Source: JBBDNC01 sp040877875
GTDB taxonomy: Bacteria; Bacteroidota; Rhodothermia; Balneolales; Balneolaceae
Direction of reading: 5' to 3'
DNA: 25,253 nucleotides
Assembly (NCBI GenBank): GCA_040877875.1
Contig: JBBDNC010000083.1
Coordinates: forward strand, 1 to 25,253
Below are positions 1 through 8,881 of the stretch, piece after piece; position 1 is the first letter of the stretch; the number at the start of each line of letters is the position of its first letter. The position numbers were made by a program, and so were the translations under genes. The notes under the pieces are model-generated. The model ran no database searches. It was not told the DNA's origin and saw only the letters and a list, made by a program, of their open reading frames with translations.

Positions 1-82
1 AGGATTTCGAATTCGCGAAAATGCTAAGATTGGGCAAAACAACGCTCATTTTTTGAACACGCAGTGATTTTGCAAAGCCCTC
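1..82 (-). repeat. Truncated copy 1 of a dispersed MITE-like element
   Basis: Read on the minus strand, this begins at position 82 with GAGGGCTTTGCAAAA and runs to the window edge. About 51 of its first 55 bases match the start of the complete copy at 24869-25053, including roughly 38 consecutive identical bases. It contains the internal TTCAAAAAATGAGC module (complement about positions 43-56). It ends inside the central hairpin: the window starts with AGGATTT followed by CGAATTC, which corresponds to one hairpin arm. The rest of the element lies outside the window, so target-site duplication cannot be tested here. It lies about 150 bp upstream of the oxoprolinase start. The gap from 83 to 228 is A/T-rich and holds nothing else I recognise. 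Confidence 0.85.
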
Positions 83-228
83 TATAATCCATATCCACGC
101 AAAAAAATGGTAAACTTTATCCATCCGTTTTACAGGCAGATAAATTGTAAAACCGGAACCATCGTTCGTTTTTTATAGAATTTTCTTAAAAAATTTTACG
201 GTCGCTCAAAAAACCACAATCCATAAAA

Positions 229-3200
229 ATGAATCTGAAGGACTCCCGAAACGTTTCCCGCTGGAAAATACGCATTGATACAGGAGGCACATTTACCGAC
301 TGTATTGCGAGAGACCCGAAGGGGGTGGAACACCGGTGTAAGGTTTTGAGCAGCAGTGCACTTCGTGGCAGATCCATTGAAAAAACCGGAACCTCTTCAA
401 TACGCTGTGAACTGAATGCCGATCTTCCGGATCATTTCTTCAACGGCTATACGTTTCGCTGGCTACGGTATTTAAATGAAACCTGGAATATATCGGATTA
501 TGATGCAACCGAACAGGTTATGCATTTCAGTAAACCCATCCGTCTGCCGGACGCGCAAAATCCTGCCTTTGAAATCCTAAGCCCCGAAGAGGCCCCGATC
601 CTGGCCTCCCGGATCGTAACAGCTTCCCCTTTTCCGCACCCTCTTCCTGCCATAGAAATGAGACTTGCGACCACACGAGGAACCAACGCCCTGCTGGAGC
701 GGAACGGTGGGAAGACCCTGCTGCTGGTTACCCGTGGTTTCAAGGATCTTCTTCGAATCCGTAACCAGCAGCGGCCTGACCTGTTTGCACTGAAGGTCGA
801 CAAGCCCCTGCCGTTTTACGATCAGGTGATCGAAATACCCGAACGAATGGATGCAGAGGGAAACGTCCTGTTACCCCTGAATACGGAAGATTTGGAGGAT
901 AAACTCGGCCCCCATTTGCCCGGCATCGATTCTGTGGCGATCTGCCTGATGAACAGTCCCCAAAACCCGGTACATGAACAGCATTTGAAAACCTATCTGG
1001 AATCAAAAGGCGTTCAACACCTTTCGGTTTCTTCCGAGCTCAGTCCGCTGATTAAAATCATACCCAGAGCGATGACGACAGAGGTAAACGCCTATCTTGC
1101 TCCGGTAATGGAACGATACCTCCGGCAAGTGGGGGACAGCCTCTCCGATGACCGGCTGTATATCATGAACAGTACCGGCAATTTGACTCACAAGAATCGT
1201 TATGCACCCAAAGACGGCCTGCTAAGCGGGCCTGCCGGGGGAGTTGCCGGAGCCGTATCGATCGGGAACCGGTCCGGTTTCCAAAAAATGATTTCATTTG
1301 ATATGGGGGGTACCAGCACGGATGTAGCACGCTATAACGGACAATATGACTATCAGTTTCAACACTCGGTAGGCGACGCAACCCTCCAGGCTCCCGCACT
1401 CTCTATTGTAACCGTCGCGGCGGGTGGAGGATCCATTTGTAATTTTGACGGGGAAAGCCTGACCGTAGGCCCCGGAAGCGCGGGGGCTGATCCGGGGCCG
1501 GCTTGTTATGGTGCCGGGGGACCCCTAACCCTGACCGACGTAAACCTGTTAACCGGACGCCTGGTCCGGACCAACTTTCACTTCCCGGTCCATACCGAGG
1601 CGGCAGATGAAGCATTTGAAGAAATTTTTAGCAGAATTCAACGTAAACGGGGAACTGCAGTCAGCAGACAAAAAATACTGGAAGGCTTCCTGGATATTGC
1701 CAATGAACGGATGGCCCAATCCATCCTTACCATCTCCCTGGAAAAAGGTTTTGATCCGGGTCGTTATTGCCTGGTCTCATTTGGAGGGGCGGGAGGCCAA
1801 CATGCAACGGCCGTAGCCGGAAAACTGGGAATGAAGACAGTTTTATCGCCCTCCGACGCCGGATTATTAAGTGCACACGGTCTGGATCAATCCACTCTTG
1901 AAAAAATTGAAACCGAACAACTTCTTCAACCACTTGACAAAACAGAACAAAGACTACCGGAACTTTTTGAACGCCTCGAACAAAACGCTGTACGAAAACT
2001 GTCAGAAGAAGGGATTGACAAGAAAAATCTGACTCTGACCCGTGCTTCGATATTTGCCAGGCTCGAGGGACAGGAATCAACCCTTGAACTGCCCTTTCGT
2101 AATATACGCTCTCTTCGTAAGGACTTCGTACAACTCTATCGGGATACGTATGGCCACTGGATTGAGAACAGAGAGATTGAAATTGAATCCATCCGGGTAA
2201 TTGTCACTGAAAATAAAGATCCCCGGAAGAAAGCGACTCTTCCCCCGCCGGCGGATTTACCCGAACCGGTTGCCTTTCAGGATCTGCTTTTTAACGGCCA
2301 GAATTTTTCCATGCCTGTGATTCACCGTTCGAAACTCACACCGGGATGCAGGGTCGTCGGACCCTCTTTGATTCTCGATCCTTACAGTACGGTACTTGTA
2401 GAACCGGGATGGAGCGGGAAAGTGTATTCAGACTATACGGTGGTGTTGTCGGCGAACGACAAAGAGGAACAAGACTCTACTGTTGAAAATGCAGGATCAG
2501 GGAGTGCCGGACATTCTTCCGCGGAAAACCCTGAAATTATTAATCTCCAGCTCTATACCAATCGTTTTAGTTCAATAGCTGAACAGATGGGGGAAATGCT
2601 GCGTCGGACAGCTCTCTCCGTGAATGTCAAAGAGCGGCTGGATTTTTCCTGTGCACTGCTCGATGCACAGGGTTACCTGGTGGTGAATGCTCCCCATATC
2701 CCGGTCCATCTCGGAGCCATGGGACTGTGCGTCAGGACCCTGATGGAAACGACTGAGATGAAAGAGGGAGATGTGGTCATTACCAATCATCCCGGTTACG
2801 GCGGTTCTCATCTGCCTGACGTCACGGTTATAACACCCGTTTTTTCCCGGGGAAAGCGAATCGGATTTGTCGCCAATCGGGCGCACCATGCCGAAATCGG
2901 CGGCAAAAGCCCCGGTTCCATGCCTCCGGATGCAAAGAACCTGGCTGAAGAAGGAGTCGTCATCCCTCCGATGCACCTGATACGAAAAGGCAGAGAGCAT
3001 TGGTCTGAAATCAGGAATCTCCTTCAAGCCGGTTCCTGGCCAAGCCGGTCGGTCGAAGAAAATCTTGCCGACCTTCAGGCAGCCGTCGCAGCAAACCATC
3101 GTGGTGCAGGTGAACTGAAGAAGCTTGCGGGACAGTTCGGGGGGGATGAAGTAACCCGGTATATGACAAATCTCAAAGAGTATGCCTCGGAAAGAATGAA

Positions 3201-4068
3201 ACAGGCCCTGAAGAAAATTGACAATGGAGTTTATGAGGCGGAAGAATACCTTGACGACCAGTCAAAACTTAAAGTTCTTTGCAGGATTGAGGAGAAGGAG
3301 ATGGAAATTGATTTTTCAGGAACAGACAGGGTGCATCCCGGCAATCTCAATGCCAACCCCGCAATAGTTAACAGCGTAATTATCTATCTGTTGCGCCTTT
3401 TGGTCGATGAGCCCCTGCCTTTGAACGACGGACTCCTGTCCCCCGTCTCCATCCATCTGCCTGAAGGCATGCTCAATCCGACTTTTCCGGACGATCCGGC
3501 TGACTGTCCGGCGGTTGTAGGCGGAAACATCGAAACCAGCCAGAGGCTGGTGGATACGTTTCTGAAAGCGTTTGGCCTGGCTGCGTGCAGCCAGGGAACA
3601 ATGAACAACGTTTTGTTTGGCAACGACTCATTCGGGTATTACGAAACGGTGGGAGGTGGCACCGGCGCCGGAAACGGGTTTCACGGGGCAGACGCCGTAC
3701 ATCATCATATGACCAACACCCGCGCGACGGATCCGGAAATTCTTGAACACCGCTATCCGGTTCGCCTTGACCGGTATGCAATCCGAACCGGGTCGGGCGG
3801 AGACGGAGCCTGGCACGGCGGCAATGGAATCATCCGGGAGATGACCTTTCTCGAACCAGTCAGACTTTCGGTCCTGTCTCAACACAGAGTGGTTCCGCCC
3901 TATGGCCTCCATGGAGGTTCTGCTGGAAAAACAGGACTGAATCGGGTTGAGAAAAAGGACGGAACAACCCAGGAACTGGAATGGAAGGATGGGATGGAGC
4001 TGGAACCGGGCGACAAATTCATCCTGTACACTCCCGGCGGTGGCGGCTTTGGAACAGAGAACCGTTGA
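229..4068 (+). CDS. 5-oxoprolinase, fused HyuA/HyuB type
   Basis: This is probably a cytoplasmic ATP-dependent 5-oxoprolinase, which opens 5-oxo-L-proline (pyroglutamate) to L-glutamate. At 1279 residues it has the length of the fused, eukaryote-like enzyme; many bacteria split it into A and B subunits. Visible landmarks: N-terminal phosphate-binding DTGGTFTD (residues 17-24), TTRGTNALLER near residue 147, a second actin-fold motif FDMGGTSTD (from residue 357), a Ser/Glu-rich linker around 745-768, then the HyuB domain from about 769. HyuB carries the typical GAGNGFHGADAVHHHMTNT stretch and the C-terminal PGGGGFG tail. No catalytic motif looks broken. The start follows A-rich sequence without a Shine-Dalgarno. 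N-methylhydantoinase or another oxoprolinase-like activity cannot be excluded from sequence alone. The next gene, a peptidase, is 423 bp away and probably separately expressed. Confidence 0.9.
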   Translation: MNLKDSRNVSRWKIRIDTGGTFTDCIARDPKGVEHRCKVLSSSALRGRSIEKTGTSSIRCELNADLPDHFFNGYTFRWLRYLNETWNISDYDATEQVMHFSKPIRLPDAQNPAFEILSPEEAPILASRIVTASPFPHPLPAIEMRLATTRGTNALLERNGGKTLLLVTRGFKDLLRIRNQQRPDLFALKVDKPLPFYDQVIEIPERMDAEGNVLLPLNTEDLEDKLGPHLPGIDSVAICLMNSPQNPVHEQHLKTYLESKGVQHLSVSSELSPLIKIIPRAMTTEVNAYLAPVMERYLRQVGDSLSDDRLYIMNSTGNLTHKNRYAPKDGLLSGPAGGVAGAVSIGNRSGFQKMISFDMGGTSTDVARYNGQYDYQFQHSVGDATLQAPALSIVTVAAGGGSICNFDGESLTVGPGSAGADPGPACYGAGGPLTLTDVNLLTGRLVRTNFHFPVHTEAADEAFEEIFSRIQRKRGTAVSRQKILEGFLDIANERMAQSILTISLEKGFDPGRYCLVSFGGAGGQHATAVAGKLGMKTVLSPSDAGLLSAHGLDQSTLEKIETEQLLQPLDKTEQRLPELFERLEQNAVRKLSEEGIDKKNLTLTRASIFARLEGQESTLELPFRNIRSLRKDFVQLYRDTYGHWIENREIEIESIRVIVTENKDPRKKATLPPPADLPEPVAFQDLLFNGQNFSMPVIHRSKLTPGCRVVGPSLILDPYSTVLVEPGWSGKVYSDYTVVLSANDKEEQDSTVENAGSGSAGHSSAENPEIINLQLYTNRFSSIAEQMGEMLRRTALSVNVKERLDFSCALLDAQGYLVVNAPHIPVHLGAMGLCVRTLMETTEMKEGDVVITNHPGYGGSHLPDVTVITPVFSRGKRIGFVANRAHHAEIGGKSPGSMPPDAKNLAEEGVVIPPMHLIRKGREHWSEIRNLLQAGSWPSRSVEENLADLQAAVAANHRGAGELKKLAGQFGGDEVTRYMTNLKEYASERMKQALKKIDNGVYEAEEYLDDQSKLKVLCRIEEKEMEIDFSGTDRVHPGNLNANPAIVNSVIIYLLRLLVDEPLPLNDGLLSPVSIHLPEGMLNPTFPDDPADCPAVVGGNIETSQRLVDTFLKAFGLAACSQGTMNNVLFGNDSFGYYETVGGGTGAGNGFHGADAVHHHMTNTRATDPEILEHRYPVRLDRYAIRTGSGGDGAWHGGNGIIREMTFLEPVRLSVLSQHRVVPPYGLHGGSAGKTGLNRVEKKDGTTQELEWKDGMELEPGDKFILYTPGGGGFGTENR

Positions 4069-4085
4069 TCCGCCGGCCGGCGGAT
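4068..4085. repeat. 18-bp perfect GC-rich palindrome overlapping the oxoprolinase stop
   Basis: ATCCGCCGG is followed directly by its reverse complement CCGGCGGAT. The first base is the last base of the TGA stop. No U-tract follows, so this is not a standard intrinsic terminator. Its right half resembles GC-rich motifs found after three other stop codons (7258-7271, 19017-19026, 19976-19989). A REP-like 3' element is one reading. Confidence 0.8.
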
Positions 4086-4164
4086 ATCAGTGTGTCAGTG
4101 TGTCAGTGTGTCAGTGGGTCAGTGTATCAGTGGGTCAGTGGGTCAGTGGGTCAGTGGATCAGTG
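4086..4164 (+). repeat. Tandem array of about ten 8-bp units (RTCAGTGK)
   Basis: Nine complete 8-bp units and a seven-base tenth run head to tail, with consensus GTCAGTGG/GTCAGTGT. Variation is limited to the first base (G or A) and the last base (G or T). The first half is richer in GTCAGTGT and the second half in GTCAGTGG, suggesting stepwise slippage or unequal exchange. The array begins one base after the palindrome that follows the oxoprolinase stop. Because 8 is not a multiple of three, apparent open frames across it are repeat artefacts. Confidence 0.95.
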
Positions 4165-4491
4165 CAAAGTATCAGACTTCATACATACTTCCGTGCCCGG
4201 GATTTCCCGGTTTGGTTCACAATCTAAAATTGATTTATTTGTCCAATTACGAAAAAATAGGGTAACATCCATGGATTTTCGGTCAAAAGGCCTGTAAACT
4301 TCCATGCTTTAGGGACCCTGGCCGTATTTACCATACTTACGTATGTTACCCGGCGGATTTTTTTAGACTGACTTAAAGAGGGCCCGTATCTACCGGCACC
4401 TCCATTTTTGCATTGTCTGGAAAAAATTCCTGTAACAACCCGCACAACGCATGGTTGACACGACACCGGATTATTTAATGACTCTATCAAA
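4165..4491. other. Intergenic region upstream of the M28 peptidase
   Basis: I see no gene in this stretch. It contains a 9-bp inverted repeat, GGGTAACAT at 4260-4268 and ATGTTACCC at 4343-4351, separated by about 75 bp. There is also a small CATAC-TTAC-GTATG hairpin at 4332-4345 and a T-run at about 4358-4365. A TTGACA-like hexamer lies near 4454, 33 bp before the peptidase start, but no convincing partner box accompanies it. A promoter for the peptidase must lie here; I cannot place it. Confidence 0.5.
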
Positions 4492-6009
4492 ATGCCGACT
4501 GAACCTATGATCAAAAATATATGTTTTTCCCTGTTTCTTTTGTTCCCGTCCGTAATTCCGCTGTTTGCGCAGTCCGGCTCCGTTGAACAGATTCATACTG
4601 CTGTCACCCAGCCGGACATTGAAATGCACATCCGTTTTCTCGCCGCGGATGAATTCATGGGCCGGGATACCGGAACTCCTCAATTAAAAGTAGCTGCCCG
4701 GTATATTGCCACAAGATTTCTCATCAACGGTATCAAGCCTGTTCCCGGACAAGAAGATTACTACCAGGCTGTACCCTTCAACCGTGTATTCGCTCCCCGG
4801 GAAGCCACCCTTGCAATAGGAGATTCTACTTATACACTTGAAGAAGATTTGATAACCATCAACAGCGTCAGAGGTGAGATTGAAGGCCCGGTAAAAATTC
4901 TTGAATATGGTTCAGAACAAGAACTGGAAAAAGCGGATATAGAGGGCCATATCGTGATCACCCGAGCAGGCCTCGCCGGGCAATCCTCACCGCAGCAGTG
5001 GTTTACAAGTTCTGACGACAAAAACGAACGTCTCAGACAACACGGAGCGATTGCCGTGATCGAACTGTTTGACCATCAACAATTTCCATGGCAGGTTTTG
5101 GTTAATTTCCTGAACCAGGACCGGCTGGAATTGTCTGAAGACGAAGAAAACGGGGTAAGGATTCCCCATATCTGGTTAAACAGTACCGGTAAAAGTCTTA
5201 TTGATGACTACGAAGAATTGGGCTCTCCCCTGGAAGCCTGGATTACAATACAGGGACAGGCGACTGAAAAAGTAATCAGCAACAATGTGATCGGATATAT
5301 AGAAGGAACCGACCCGGATTTAAAAGACGAACATATACTCCTCGGGGCCCATTACGATCATCTTGGAGTTACAAACGGACAGAATGAGGGAGAGGATACG
5401 ATCTATAATGGTGCCCGGGATAACGGGGTCGGGATTGCCGGTATCCTGCAGGCCGCCCAATATCTGGCTGCTCATCCCCCCAGACGATCTGTCGTGGTTG
5501 CCGCGTGGACAGCAGAAGAAAAAGGGCTGCTCGGCAGCAACTGGTTTGCCGAAAACCCGACTCTTCCCCTGAACCGGATTGTCTACCATCTCAATATTGA
5601 CGGCGGAGGTTATAATGACACGACAAAAGTCACGGTCATCGGACTTGAACGGACCGACGGAGAGGAACTGCTTCGCAATGCAGCCGGTACCTTTGGATTG
5701 GAAGCCATTGCCGATCCGGTACCCGAACAAAACCTGTTCGACCGTTCAGATAATGTACATTTTGCCCGGCACGGGATTCCGTCTCCGACTTACAGCATGG
5801 GACTCACCGCATTTGATGAAGAAATTAATCGGTATTACCACCGGGTGACAGATGAGGCGCAAACCGTGAACTATCCCTATATTACCCGTTATATTCGCTC
5901 GTTCGTTCTCGCTGCCCAGAGTATTGCTAACGCTGAAGAAGCTCCGTTCTGGATCGAGGGGGATCCGTATGAACAAGCCGGACTGGATTTATATGAAAAC
6001 CGGCATTAA
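4492..6009 (+). CDS. Secreted M28-family metallo-aminopeptidase
   Basis: This predicts an exported zinc-dependent aminopeptidase acting on peptides in the periplasm or outside the cell. A Sec signal peptide is clear (hydrophobic FSLFLLFPSVIPLFAQ). The ATG at 4507 gives a more compact signal peptide (MIKNICF...) and may be the true start. After a MHIRFLAADEFMGRDTGT segment comes a PA-like insert (about residues 100-250), then the peptidase core. Candidate metal and catalytic residues are H287 (GAHYDHLG), D310 (GARDNGVG), E342/E343 (TAEEKG), D370 (NIDGGG) and H450 (YYHRVTDE), the complete M28 set. The 505-residue length fits PA-domain-containing M28 proteins. lysA follows after 63 bp on the same strand, so co-transcription is possible but no functional link is obvious. 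Substrate preference cannot be read from the sequence. Confidence 0.9.
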   Translation: MPTEPMIKNICFSLFLLFPSVIPLFAQSGSVEQIHTAVTQPDIEMHIRFLAADEFMGRDTGTPQLKVAARYIATRFLINGIKPVPGQEDYYQAVPFNRVFAPREATLAIGDSTYTLEEDLITINSVRGEIEGPVKILEYGSEQELEKADIEGHIVITRAGLAGQSSPQQWFTSSDDKNERLRQHGAIAVIELFDHQQFPWQVLVNFLNQDRLELSEDEENGVRIPHIWLNSTGKSLIDDYEELGSPLEAWITIQGQATEKVISNNVIGYIEGTDPDLKDEHILLGAHYDHLGVTNGQNEGEDTIYNGARDNGVGIAGILQAAQYLAAHPPRRSVVVAAWTAEEKGLLGSNWFAENPTLPLNRIVYHLNIDGGGYNDTTKVTVIGLERTDGEELLRNAAGTFGLEAIADPVPEQNLFDRSDNVHFARHGIPSPTYSMGLTAFDEEINRYYHRVTDEAQTVNYPYITRYIRSFVLAAQSIANAEEAPFWIEGDPYEQAGLDLYENRH

Positions 6010-6072
6010 AACCTGGACGCTTAAGGCGCAAAATTCTCAACCCAATCCATTCATTTCGAACAAGCCGGCAGA

Positions 6073-7236
6073 ATGTTTCACTTAGACCTGATCAGACAAT
6101 TTCAAAACCTGAAGACACCGTTCTTCTTTTACGACCTGAATACGCTTAACCAAACCATCGAAGTGATCCGCGAATATGGGATGTCACGCGGGTATTCCAT
6201 TCACTTTGCACTCAAAGCCAATAACAACGATCGAATTCTTAAAAGGATACTGGATGCGGGATTCGGTGCGGATTGTGTAAGTGGCGGAGAGATCGAAAAA
6301 TCCATTGAAGCGGGGTTCTCACCAGATCAAATCGCCTTTGCCGGAGTGGGCAAATCGGACGAGGAGATTTTAACCGGCCTGAAGTATAATCTTTTCTCTT
6401 TCAACTGTGAATCCGTACAGGAATTAGAGGTTCTGAATCACTTTGCCGGCCAGCAGAACAAAAATGTAAGAATTGCACTGCGTGTCAATCCCGATGTGGA
6501 AGCGAAAACCCATAAATATATAACGACCGGCCTTCAGGATAACAAGTTCGGGATTCCCTCTGAAAATCTTCCTGGAGTGCTTGATAAAATCAAGGAATAT
6601 CCACACCTGAATCTCACGGGGCTCCATTTTCATATCGGCTCACAAATTATGAACCTGGATGTTTTTCGGGAGTTATCCGTAAAAATCAATCAACTGCAGT
6701 CTCTATTTGATGAGAAAGAGAACCAACTCCGCCATATTAATGTAGGGGGCGGGCTGGGAATCGACTATGCGGAACCCGACCGGGCTGCAATCCCTGATTT
6801 CCAGAATTATTTCAGGCTATTTGAAGAGCACCTTGATTTAAGAGACTACCAGGAACTTCACTTTGAACTCGGCAGGAGTGTAGTCGGTCAGTGCGGATCC
6901 CTGATTACAAAAGTTCTCTTTACCAAGGAGGGACGAAATACCAATTTTGCAGTTGTAGATGCAGGCATGACTGAACTCATACGGCCTGCCCTCTATCAGG
7001 CCAGACACACCGTCGAAGCCCTGACAAGCACCCGGCCGGAAAAGCAATATGATGTGGTCGGGCCGATTTGTGAAACGTCCGATACATTCAGAACCGGGAT
7101 TCTTCTTCCGGAGGTTGAACGGGGTGATCTGCTGGCCATCCGCAGTTGTGGAGCTTATGGACAGGTCATGAGCAGCGACTACAATTTAAGGGAGCGCGCA
7201 AAAGCGTACTATACCGATGATTTCGACCTGGAATAA
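6073..7236 (+). CDS. lysA: Diaminopimelate decarboxylase
   Basis: This enzyme decarboxylates meso-diaminopimelate to L-lysine, the last step of lysine synthesis, using PLP in the cytoplasm. It is a fold-type III decarboxylase: alanine-racemase-like barrel at about residues 15-265 and beta domain after that. The PLP lysine is K48 in FALKANNN. LHFHIGSQI (185-192) and the glycine loop GGGLGIDY (225-232) bind the cofactor. The substrate and active-site motif is GPICETSD (330-337, with C333 and E334), and GAYG (360-363) carries Y362. GPICETSD and the ALYQARHTV segment favour a DapDC over ornithine or carboxynorspermidine decarboxylase. At 387 residues it is slightly shorter than the E. coli enzyme and similar to other Bacteroidota enzymes. 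The lysC and dap genes are not nearby. Confidence 0.9.
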   Translation: MFHLDLIRQFQNLKTPFFFYDLNTLNQTIEVIREYGMSRGYSIHFALKANNNDRILKRILDAGFGADCVSGGEIEKSIEAGFSPDQIAFAGVGKSDEEILTGLKYNLFSFNCESVQELEVLNHFAGQQNKNVRIALRVNPDVEAKTHKYITTGLQDNKFGIPSENLPGVLDKIKEYPHLNLTGLHFHIGSQIMNLDVFRELSVKINQLQSLFDEKENQLRHINVGGGLGIDYAEPDRAAIPDFQNYFRLFEEHLDLRDYQELHFELGRSVVGQCGSLITKVLFTKEGRNTNFAVVDAGMTELIRPALYQARHTVEALTSTRPEKQYDVVGPICETSDTFRTGILLPEVERGDLLAIRSCGAYGQVMSSDYNLRERAKAYYTDDFDLE

Positions 7237-7257
7237 GGAAAAGAAATGGGGCGAGTC

Positions 7258-7271
7258 TTCCGGTCGGCGGA
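7258..7271. repeat. GC-rich TTCCGGTCGGCGGA motif after the lysA stop
   Basis: This lies 22 bp past the lysA stop. It matches the central and right part of the palindrome at 4068-4085 with one T for C change (CCGGTCGGCGGA versus CCGGCCGGCGGA). Related motifs occur after two more stop codons in the window. No poly-T follows. The rest of the convergent gap, 7272-7417, shows nothing I can assign. Confidence 0.5.
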
Positions 7272-7417
7272 CGAAAGGCTAACCAGTGGACGACTCTTCT
7301 TTTGACTCTCCGGAAAATACTGCCCTGAGGCCTGACAACTGAAATCTGACAGCTTACCGGGCCACCTTTTTCACAACAGGGTTGGTTTCCCCTGTCACCG
7401 GCACAGCCACCGGAACT

Positions 7418-8653
7418 TTAATCCCGTATCTGGAACGGATAGTAGGCATTTCTGGCATGGATAAACGGATCGGTTTGCGTCCATCCGAATATGATCCCGT
7501 TTTCACTCACGGCCATTCTGGGGAATCCGCTCCCCCGTCCTTTTTCCGTATTCCCCATCAAGACGGGCGGGTGTAATTCTCCGGCCGGGCTGATTTCACG
7601 GAGGTAAATCCGTCCAAATTTTTCGTCTTGATCCAGCCAGCTCACATAGAGAGCACCTGTATCCCTGAACTTCACATCCACCCGTCCCATGGAATTCCCG
7701 TTATCAATGCGGACGGGTTGTTCGAACGATCTTCCACCGTCAGTCGACTGAGCCAACATCACCCGCTCCTCTCCATCAGCGGCAGTAAACCAGCTTACCG
7801 CCGCCCTGTCACCCAAAACATCTATTCGGGGACCATTTACCGGACATGCTCCAATTTGCCAACCATCGTCGTGAACGATTTGCGGATCACTCCACTGGCC
7901 CGTCTCAAAATCGTACCGGGAAATAGCGATATCGCGGACCTCGCCTTCCGACCGGTTTCTGTAAACGGCAAGAGCCCCGTCCGGTGTTGCCACAAGATCC
8001 GTCGGGCAGCAATCACAAACAGTGGAATCAATCACTCTTTTTCGTGAGATCGTACCCTCCCTTGTGATTTCGGCAGAACGGATGGTCATGGATTGATCCA
8101 TATTCTCATATTCGCCGTGTTCCCTGCCCGCGGTTTCACGCCCATCCAGCCAAACGGCCAACACCCTGTCCGTATCCAATGCAATCATCGACACAAAACC
8201 GTGTTCAGTTGGCGTTCCATCCTCATGGGGAGTTATAATCCGGTCCCACCGGCCGTCATCTCCCTGAAAAGCAACCCGGATCTCATAGGCATAAGGGCCT
8301 CCTTGTATTTTCCTTAACCAATGAAAAGCTACCGGGGCTCCTTCTTTGGTAACGACGGAGGGGAAGTCTGCCCAGTTGATGAAAAAGTTATGGTCAATCA
8401 AAACGGTCTGAGCCTCACTCCAATTTCTGCCCTCAAAGGAAGAATAGATCAAGGCAACCATATTTTCATCTATGATCGACAGCCAGCTCATAAAGACTTT
8501 TCCATTCTCATCTGTGGTCAGGTATGGATAACGGCTTCCGCTCTCGGCCGGGTCCCCCATCGTATAGTTGACATTCGGCCGCTGGCGCTCTTGGACGCAC
8601 GAACCCAACCAAAAAACAAGCAATAATGTGGTGGCAAGGAGTTTTAATTTCAT
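7418..8653 (-). CDS. Sialidase-fold (BNR/Asp-box) lipoprotein, function unknown
   Basis: This 411-residue protein is predicted to be an outer-membrane or periplasm-facing lipoprotein. It starts MKLKLLATTLLLVFW with a lipobox LGSC placing the lipidated cysteine at C19. The body reads as a beta-propeller: repeated strand patterns such as YPYLTTDENGKVFMSWL and LYVSWLDQD, plus one good Asp-box STDGGRSF (303-310). This resembles exo-alpha-sialidase-superfamily proteins. I do not see the arginine triad or FRIP motif clearly enough to call it a sialidase. A CDCCPTD cluster (C213, C215, C216) and GACPVNGP (C270) stand out in an exported protein and could form a metal site or disulfides. Its start faces the ABC-F gene across a divergent gap; its 3' end faces lysA. 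Confidence 0.7.
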   Translation of the reverse strand: MKLKLLATTLLLVFWLGSCVQERQRPNVNYTMGDPAESGSRYPYLTTDENGKVFMSWLSIIDENMVALIYSSFEGRNWSEAQTVLIDHNFFINWADFPSVVTKEGAPVAFHWLRKIQGGPYAYEIRVAFQGDDGRWDRIITPHEDGTPTEHGFVSMIALDTDRVLAVWLDGRETAGREHGEYENMDQSMTIRSAEITREGTISRKRVIDSTVCDCCPTDLVATPDGALAVYRNRSEGEVRDIAISRYDFETGQWSDPQIVHDDGWQIGACPVNGPRIDVLGDRAAVSWFTAADGEERVMLAQSTDGGRSFEQPVRIDNGNSMGRVDVKFRDTGALYVSWLDQDEKFGRIYLREISPAGELHPPVLMGNTEKGRGSGFPRMAVSENGIIFGWTQTDPFIHARNAYYPFQIRD

Positions 8654-8761
8654 GTCGGAAAATAGAATAATTTATCGTCAGGAACCAAGCGGAGGAAAGA
8701 AGAAAGTGCATTGAAACGAACCGGTTCCGCCTGTACAGGGAAGCCTGTATGATCAAGCCCC

Positions 8762-8797
8762 GACAACTTTGTCAGGATAGATGTTGAACGACGTTCA
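8762..8797. promoter_or_regulatory. Two short inverted repeats in a divergent intergenic region
   Basis: Between the lipoprotein and ABC-F starts lie GACAA-CT-TTGTC (8762-8773) and TGAACG-A-CGTTCA (8785-8797). Both are perfect short palindromes about 11 bp apart, about 110-120 bp from the lipoprotein start and 85-120 bp from the ABC-F start. Such sites can bind dimeric regulators, but short palindromes occur by chance and no regulator gene is adjacent. Confidence 0.2.
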
Positions 8798-8881
8798 GAT
8801 ACATTTTCATAGATCTTCCATGAGCAAGAAAAACATGAGAAAATCACTGAATTCAATCCCATTTTCTTTATTTTGTCCCCC

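Noticed and set aside
2572..3099. 175-residue minus-strand frame inside the oxoprolinase
   Set aside because: It is a shadow of a clearly coding gene with intact HyuB motifs in the other strand; its product shows no recognisable domain.
3947..4297. Open reading frames across the 8-bp tandem array on the plus strand
   Set aside because: Their Ser-Val-Cys-Gln/Trp-Val-Ser repeats are translations of the tandem array. They overlap the end of the oxoprolinase in other frames and continue into unremarkable sequence.
4332..4365. CATAC-TTAC-GTATG hairpin with a nearby T-run as an oxoprolinase terminator
   Set aside because: The T-run begins 12 bases past the stem and the stem is A/T-rich and 5 bp long, so it does not fit an intrinsic terminator.
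7332..7355. CTGACAACT/CTGACAGCT short direct repeat in the lysA-lipoprotein gap
   Set aside because: Two imperfect 9-mers 6 bp apart are within chance and show no array or known element.
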